Assembly: GCA_030627905.1 (NCBI GenBank)
Contig: DAOVRZ010000139.1
Location: 1-11,162 of the forward strand
DNA: 11,162 bases
Origin: JAGMES01 sp023128035
GTDB taxonomy: Bacteria; Bacillota; Halanaerobiia; DY22613
Reading direction: 5' to 3'
Position 1 is the first letter of the stretch; every line of letters starts with the position of its first letter. Of the stretch, positions 1 through 7,000 are shown piece by piece. Made by a program: the position numbers and the translations under genes. The notes under the pieces are model-generated. The model was not told the origin of the DNA. It was given only the letters and a program-made list of their open reading frames with translations, and ran no database searches.

Positions 1-1005
1 AGAAAATAGTGAATCCATCTTGAAGTTAAATACGTCTTTCTCTTTTGCATATAGATCTTCATATGGATAATCCTGATATTTCTGAGTCTCCATCCAATTA
101 TCTCTTAAGTTAAATAAGTAATCCTTGAAAGTTGCATTATTATCAATTTTGCTGCGAGTGACTAGAACATTCAAAAAGACACCTATTATATTTTGCAAAT
201 CTTCATGTCTTCTTCCTGCTACAGGAATTCCTATGGTAATGTCATTCTGATTGATTGTTTTCATTAATAAAATTTCGAAAGTGGCTAACATAAATATGAA
301 TTTAGATATTTTATGATTTATGCAAAACTTGTTGATCTGTTCTGTTAATAAATTGTCCAGTACTGTCTGTTTGGTTTTTCCATCCAATTGTCTATCTAAA
401 GAGATATTTGTAGCAGGTAACTCAGTGTAAGTGAAATTATCTAACTTTCTGATCCAATATTCACTCATTTTTTCCATTATCTCCGAATTCATCAAAGAGT
501 TATGCCATAATGCATAATCTTTATATTGTATCTTCAACTCTGGCAGTTCTTTATCATCATGCAGATTGTTAAAATCTTTGGTCAGAATAGCCATTGAGAC
601 CCCATCAGAAATAATATGATGCATATCAAATAGCAGCATATGTTTGTTCGAACTAAATTTTATCAGAGCAACTCTCAGTAATGGTGCTTTGCTTAGATCA
701 AAAGGTCTTATAAATTCTATTGCTGTCTCTTTTAGTTTATCTTCTTCAATTATTTGATAACTTAAATTAAGATCAACATCTTGATGAATCTGCTGCATTA
801 GTTCACCATTAACCAGTCTAAAGGATGTTCTAAGAGCTTCATGTCTATTAACAAGAGCATTTATGGTTTTTTCAAATCTGGAACTATCAAATTCTCCTTC
901 AAGAATTAAAGCTGATGACATGTTGTAAGCCAATGATTTTTCCGCAAGCTGCCACATAATATATAGTCTTTTCTGTGATGATGATGCAAGATAATATTCC
1001 GCCTC
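1..1005 (-). other. C3 condensation domain, cut by the window edge
   Basis: SSSQKRLYIM, RHEALRTSF, MHHIISDG (His2846-His2847, 621-616), YKDYALWH, IGVFLNVLVTRS and YQDYPYEDL are present. The window ends at MDSLFS, about the C7 motif. It resembles the terminal C domain of the upstream protein rather than C1 and C2: GIPVAGRR, FLNVL and DSLFS match GIPIAGKN, FLNLL and DSLFS there. This suggests that it also ends its polypeptide. Confidence 0.92.
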
Positions 1006-4000
1006 TTCCACCGGTTGTATTGCAAAAAAGATTTTTTCTTCAGCCTTAATAATGTATTGTGCAAGTTCTTTGATTGTAGGACTTATGAAAACCTGACTTA
1101 GCGGAATTTCTACATTCAACTTCTTGTGCATTTTTGATAAAAGAACTGTAGCCTTTAAAGAATGTCCTCCAAGTTCAAAGAAGTTATCATTGATGCCTAC
1201 TTTCTCTATTCCTAATATTGCTCCTAAAACCTCTTTCCATATATCTACCAACTTTTCTTCTATCTCATTTCGTGGTGCTTCATACTCTACTCCAGTGAAT
1301 ATATTTCCTTCAGGCTTTGGTAATGTTTTTCGATTTATCTTTCCATTTTTATTCAATGGCATTTTTTCTAGTTGTACAAAATATGATGGAATCATATAGT
1401 CAGGAAGATTCTTTGATAAATATTCTCTTAATTCCATTAGAGTTATTTCTCTGTGAGATACAACATAAGCACATAAATATTTGTCATTCTCATCTTTTCG
1501 ATATATTACTACGGCTTCTTTTATAGCTTCATAGTTCAACAAACTATTCTCAATTTCTCCAAGTTCGATTCTAAAGCCTCTGATCTTTACTTGATGATCT
1601 ATTCTTCCTAAAAACTCTATATTTCCATCGGGAAGCCATCTTACCATGTCTCCAGTTCGGTACATTTTTTCTTTAGGTATAAATGGATTTTGGACAAACT
1701 TCTCTGCAGTAAGTTCTGGATTGTTTAAATAACCTCTAGCTAATCCATCTCCACCCAAACATAATTCTCCACAGACTCCAATTGAAACTAACTTATTATC
1801 TTTATCAACAACATAACCTGTCGTGTTACTAATAAATTTACCTATCGGAATAGTTCCTGAACACTCTTGGTTTACAAAGAAAATAGTTGAGAATGTTGTA
1901 TTTTCTGTTGGCCCGTATATATTTGCAATTTTTAAATCCTTACATTCTCTTTTAACCTTATTGAAATGTTTAGGGGATGCAACTTCTCCACCTGTTAATA
2001 GAAACTTAAGTGACTTAAACATATCTGGTTTTTCTTCTGCCATTACGTTAAATAAAGCTATTGTGATAAATAAAATATTAATTTGATTGTTAACCAGATA
2101 CTTAGCCATTTCTTCTGGTCTTAATATGAGATCTTTTGAACCTAAATGAAGTTCTAAACCATTTAATAATGATCCCCAAATCTCAAAGGTAGAGGCATCA
2201 AAAGCTAATGTTCCTGTTTGCAGTATTTTATCTCCATCTTCAAATTGTACATAATCTATATTTTTCACAAGCCGTACAACATTACTATGTTCTATCATTA
2301 CCCCTTTAGGGTTTCCGGTAGAACCGGAAGTGTAAATAACATAAGCTAAACTTCCAGGGGCGCTTATATTTTGAGTAGTGCCTTTATTAGTTAAATACAA
2401 TGTTTCATCTAAAATATCTATAATCACACCATTGAAATCGAAATCGCTTCCTACATCTCCTTGTGAAAGCAATACATTGACAGAAGTATCTGATAACATA
2501 TAATTGATTCGTTCTGTCGGATACTCGGGGTCTATTGGAAGATATGCTCCTCCGGCTTTTAAAATTGCCATAACTCCAATGATCATCTCTAATGATTTTT
2601 CGGCTATAATTCCTACCAAAGCATCTGCTTTGACTCCCTGCTCTCTTAACAGATAAGCAAGATTATTAGCTCTCACATTTAGATCTCTATATGTTAATTT
2701 TTGGCCTTGATAGACTACTGCAATATAATCTGGATTTTTATTAACCTGCTCTTCAAATAGCTCCTGGATTGTTTTATCTCTTGGATAATCTGCATAGGTG
2801 TTATTAAAATCATATAGAATCTGATCTTTTTCTTCTTTGGTAAGCATCTCTATTTCACTTAATTTAGTATCTGTATCAACAGTTACTGCTTTGAGTATAT
2901 TTCTAAAATGAGATATCATTCTTTCAATAGTTTCTCTTTTATATAGCTTTGTACTGTACTCAAAATTTAAAAATATTTCTTCATCTGTACCTGTCAATAC
3001 GATTTCACTGGCTGAAATTGTTAGATCAAATTTTGATATTTTATTTTCATAATTATATGATCTAAATTTTAAATCTTGAACTTTTAATTCTCCATTATCC
3101 ATATTTTGCATTATAAACATTACATCAAATAATGGATTTCTACTCATATCTCTAATTAAGTCTAATTTATCTACCAGTTCTTCAAACTGATAATCCTGAT
3201 GTTCATATGCCTCTAATGCATTTTCTTTTACTTCTTTCAATAATTCTTTATAAGTCTTATTACTTTTGGGATAGTTTCTCATAGTAAGAGTATTTACAAA
3301 CATTCCAATAACTTTCTCCAAATCTGGATGTGTTCTGCCTGCTATTGGACTTCCTACTATTATATCTTCTTGACCACTATATTTGGACAAGAGGATATTT
3401 AGCCCTGATAAAAGTACCATATACATAGTACTACCTGTTTCTTTGGAGATTCTTTTTAAATCTTTTGTCAGTATCTTATCTAACTTAAAGCTTATACTAT
3501 CGCCTTCAAGACTTTTGATAGCAGGTCTTGGATGATCAGTTGGCAGATTTAATACTGGTACTTGATCACTAAATCTATTAATCCAATATTCTTCTTGCTT
3601 TTTCATAACATCTGATCTCAATAAATTATTTTGCCATGCTGCATAATCCTTATATTGAATTCTTAGTTCATCTAATTCTTTTCCTTCATAAAGATTTGTG
3701 AACTCGTTTACAAGTATTCCCATGGATGTACCATCTGATATTATGTGATGCATGTCAAACATGAGTATATATTTATCTTCTTGTACTCTTATAATCCCTA
3801 CTCTAAACAAAGGAGCTTTACTCAAATCAAATGATCTGATAAATTCGTTTACTACTTCTGGGGTAGCTTTATCTGTTTTTTCTATATACTCTACTTTAAA
3901 GTTTAGTTCGCCCAAATTGACTTTTTGGACTAACTTCTCTTCGATGGTTTCAAAAGATGTTCTTAGGGTTTCATGTCTTTTAATCAGTTCTACAAAAGCT

Positions 4001-7000
4001 TTTTCTACGTTTTCTAGATTCAGTTTACCTTCAATTTCTAGTGCACCGCCTATATTATATCCTGTTCCTTGTAAATCAAACTGTTGCAACAAATACATTC
4101 TCTTTTGTGCTGAGGAAGCTTCATAATATTCAGTGGTCTCAACTTTTTCGATTGCTTTATATGTTGTCTTAGTTGTACTTTGGATATATTTGCTGATTTC
4201 TTCTATCGTAGGTGTTTTAAAGATTTCTTTTAAAGGTACTTCTACATTTAATTCTTTGCGTATTTTTCCTACAAATGCTGTCGCCTTTAATGAATGCCCT
4301 CCTAGTTCAAAGAAGTTATCATTGATTCCGACTTTCTCTATTCTTAATAGCTCTTTCCATATATCTACCAATTTTTCTTCTGTTTCATTTCGTGGAGCTT
4401 CATATTCAGTTCCTACTTCGATGTTACCTTCAGGTTCAGGAAGTGCTTTTCGGTTGATCTTACCATTTGCAGTTAATGGCACTTGATCTAATTGTACAAA
4501 ATATGATGGGATCATGTATTCTGGTAAACTTTTTAATAAAAATTCTCTCAATTCTCCTACAGTTACTTCCTGATCTGAAACAAGATATACACACAAATAT
4601 TTTGCTCCATTATTATCTTCTTTATCTACTACTATTGCTGCTTTGACTGAATGATAATTTAATAACTGATTTTCGATCTCTCCTGGTTCTATTCTATATC
4701 CACGTATCTTCACTTGATGGTCAATTCTTCCCAAAAATTCGATATTCCCATCAGATAATAAGCGCGCCATATCTCCAGTTTTGTACATTTTCATACCAGA
4801 GATAAATGGATTCGGTACAAATTTTTCTGCTGTCAAATCTTCTCTGTTTAGATAGCCCTCTGCTAAACCGTCTCCGGAGATACACAATTCTCCCACAGCA
4901 CCCTTAGGCGCAAGATTTAAGTATTGATCCAATATATATATTTGTGTATTAGCCAGAGGTTTACCAATTGGAATATTTCTACCTACTGGTGATGTTTGAC
5001 CATATTTATAGAACGTTGTGCAGATTGTAGCTTCTGTAGGACCATAGCCGTTTATGATTTTCATATTATCATTTAATTTCAGATAATCTTCTAACACATA
5101 ATCCTTAATTGGCTCTACCCCTACCAGCATTTTGTTAAGTTTGACTTCTTCACTGCTTAATCCCTCATAGACCTCTTTTAAGATAGTTGGAGGGATATAA
5201 GCAAAAGTTATCTCTTTATCTAAAATAGTTCTAACCAAATTATGAATATCTGGTATCATTTCATTGTTATAAAGCACTAGAGTGGCTCCAAAAACAAGAG
5301 GCATAAATATTTCACATACGCTTACGTCAAAGGAGATATTAGTCAAACTCAAACAATTATCTTGTATCCCCACATTCTTTCCAAAGCTACTATATATATT
5401 ACATAGAAAATTATTTAGAGCTTTGTGAGATACCATAACCCCTTTAGGCTTTCCAGTAGACCCAGAAGTATAGATGATATACGCTAAACCTTGCGAATTA
5501 TTAATAGGTTCTAAGTTTGAGCTTGCTTTATGATATATTTGTTCATCCTCTAAGGCAACTATTTGACCTCTAAATGGAACTTCATTTACCAAATATTCAT
5601 GTGTCAATAAAATATTTGCACCGCTATCTTTAAGCATATATCCGACGCGTTCCTCAGGGTAATCAGGATTTATGGGAAGATAAGCACCACCGGCTTTAAG
5701 TATTCCTAATATCCCAATCATCATCTCAAAAGAACGGTTTACTGATATTCCAACTATGCTACCTGCGTTTACTCCATTCTCTCTTAAGGTTCTAGCTAAT
5801 CGATTTGCTTTTTCATTAAGCTCTCTATAGGTCAACTTGTGTTCTTCAAATATTATTGCTACAGTATCTTGTCCCTTTTCCACCTGTTCTTCAAATAACT
5901 GATGAATTTGCTTTGATATTTGCAAAGTTTCTGTCTTGGAATTATTAAATTCATTGAGTAATTGATCTCTCTCTTGATTAGAAATAATATTGATCTCACT
6001 AAGTTTTCTATCAGAATTTTCGACAATAACATTTAAGATATTTATAAAATGTCTGGATAATCTTTCTATAGTTTCTTGCTTAAAAAGTTTAGTACAATAT
6101 TCAAATCTAAAATAAATATCTCCTGAATTTTCTGCAGCTTTCAAAGTTAGATCAAATTTTGAAACCGGATTTTCAAATTCAATTGTACTTACTTTTAGAT
6201 TACTAACGTCTGCAGTAATCGAACTGTTAAAGTTTTGAAGAACAAACATTGTATCAAATAATGGATTTCTACTCAGATCACGCTGTAAATCTAGCTTATT
6301 TACCAGCATTTCAAATTGATAATCCTGATATTCGTAAGCCTGTAAAGCATTATCTTTAACATCTGCTAAAAATTCTGCAAAAGATAAATTACCTTGTGGT
6401 CTATTTCTCATCGCTAGAGTGTTTATAAACATCCCAATTAGTTGTTCAAGATCAACATTAGGACGTCCAGAGATGGGAGAGCCTACGATTACATCCTCTT
6501 GCCCTGAATATTTTGAAAGAAGAAGATTATATGCTGCAAGTAGAATCATATAAAGAGTTGTTTGAGTCTCTTTACTCAATCCATTTAATTTTTCAGTCAA
6601 TTTTGTTCCAATGTTAAAATCAAATTGATTTCCTTCAAAACTTAATTCTGCTGGTCTAGGATAATCTGTTGGGAGATTAAGGACTGGAATCTCATCTTGA
6701 TCTGTACTAAAATGATTGAGCCAGTATTCTTCCATATCATTAATTTTATCAGAATTAAATAAATTGTTTTGCCAGATAGTAAAGTCTTTGTACTGAATCC
6801 TTAAGTCAGGCAATTCTTTTCCCTGATATAAAGCGATAAAATCATTTATCAAAATATAGAGTGAGGTACCATCTGAAATAATATGATGCATATCATAGAG
6901 CAATGCATATTTATCTTTAGTTCCTCTAAACTTAGCCAACCCTACCCTTAATAATGGCGCCTTCCTCAACTCAAAAGGCATGACAAACTCATTAACTAAA

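Noticed and set aside
1124..2086. Plus-strand open frames at 1124-1399, 1317-1526 and 1823-2086
   Set aside because: They lie antisense to the A3 and T3 coding sequence, have no recognisable domain and overlap each other. They are shadows of conserved NRPS codons.
3752..4486. Plus-strand open frames at 3752-4126 and 4133-4486
   Set aside because: Both are antisense to C2 and A2-T2. The second has a peptide (ECPPSSKKLSL) that also occurs in the frame at 1124-1399, because both are antisense to the same T-domain motif.
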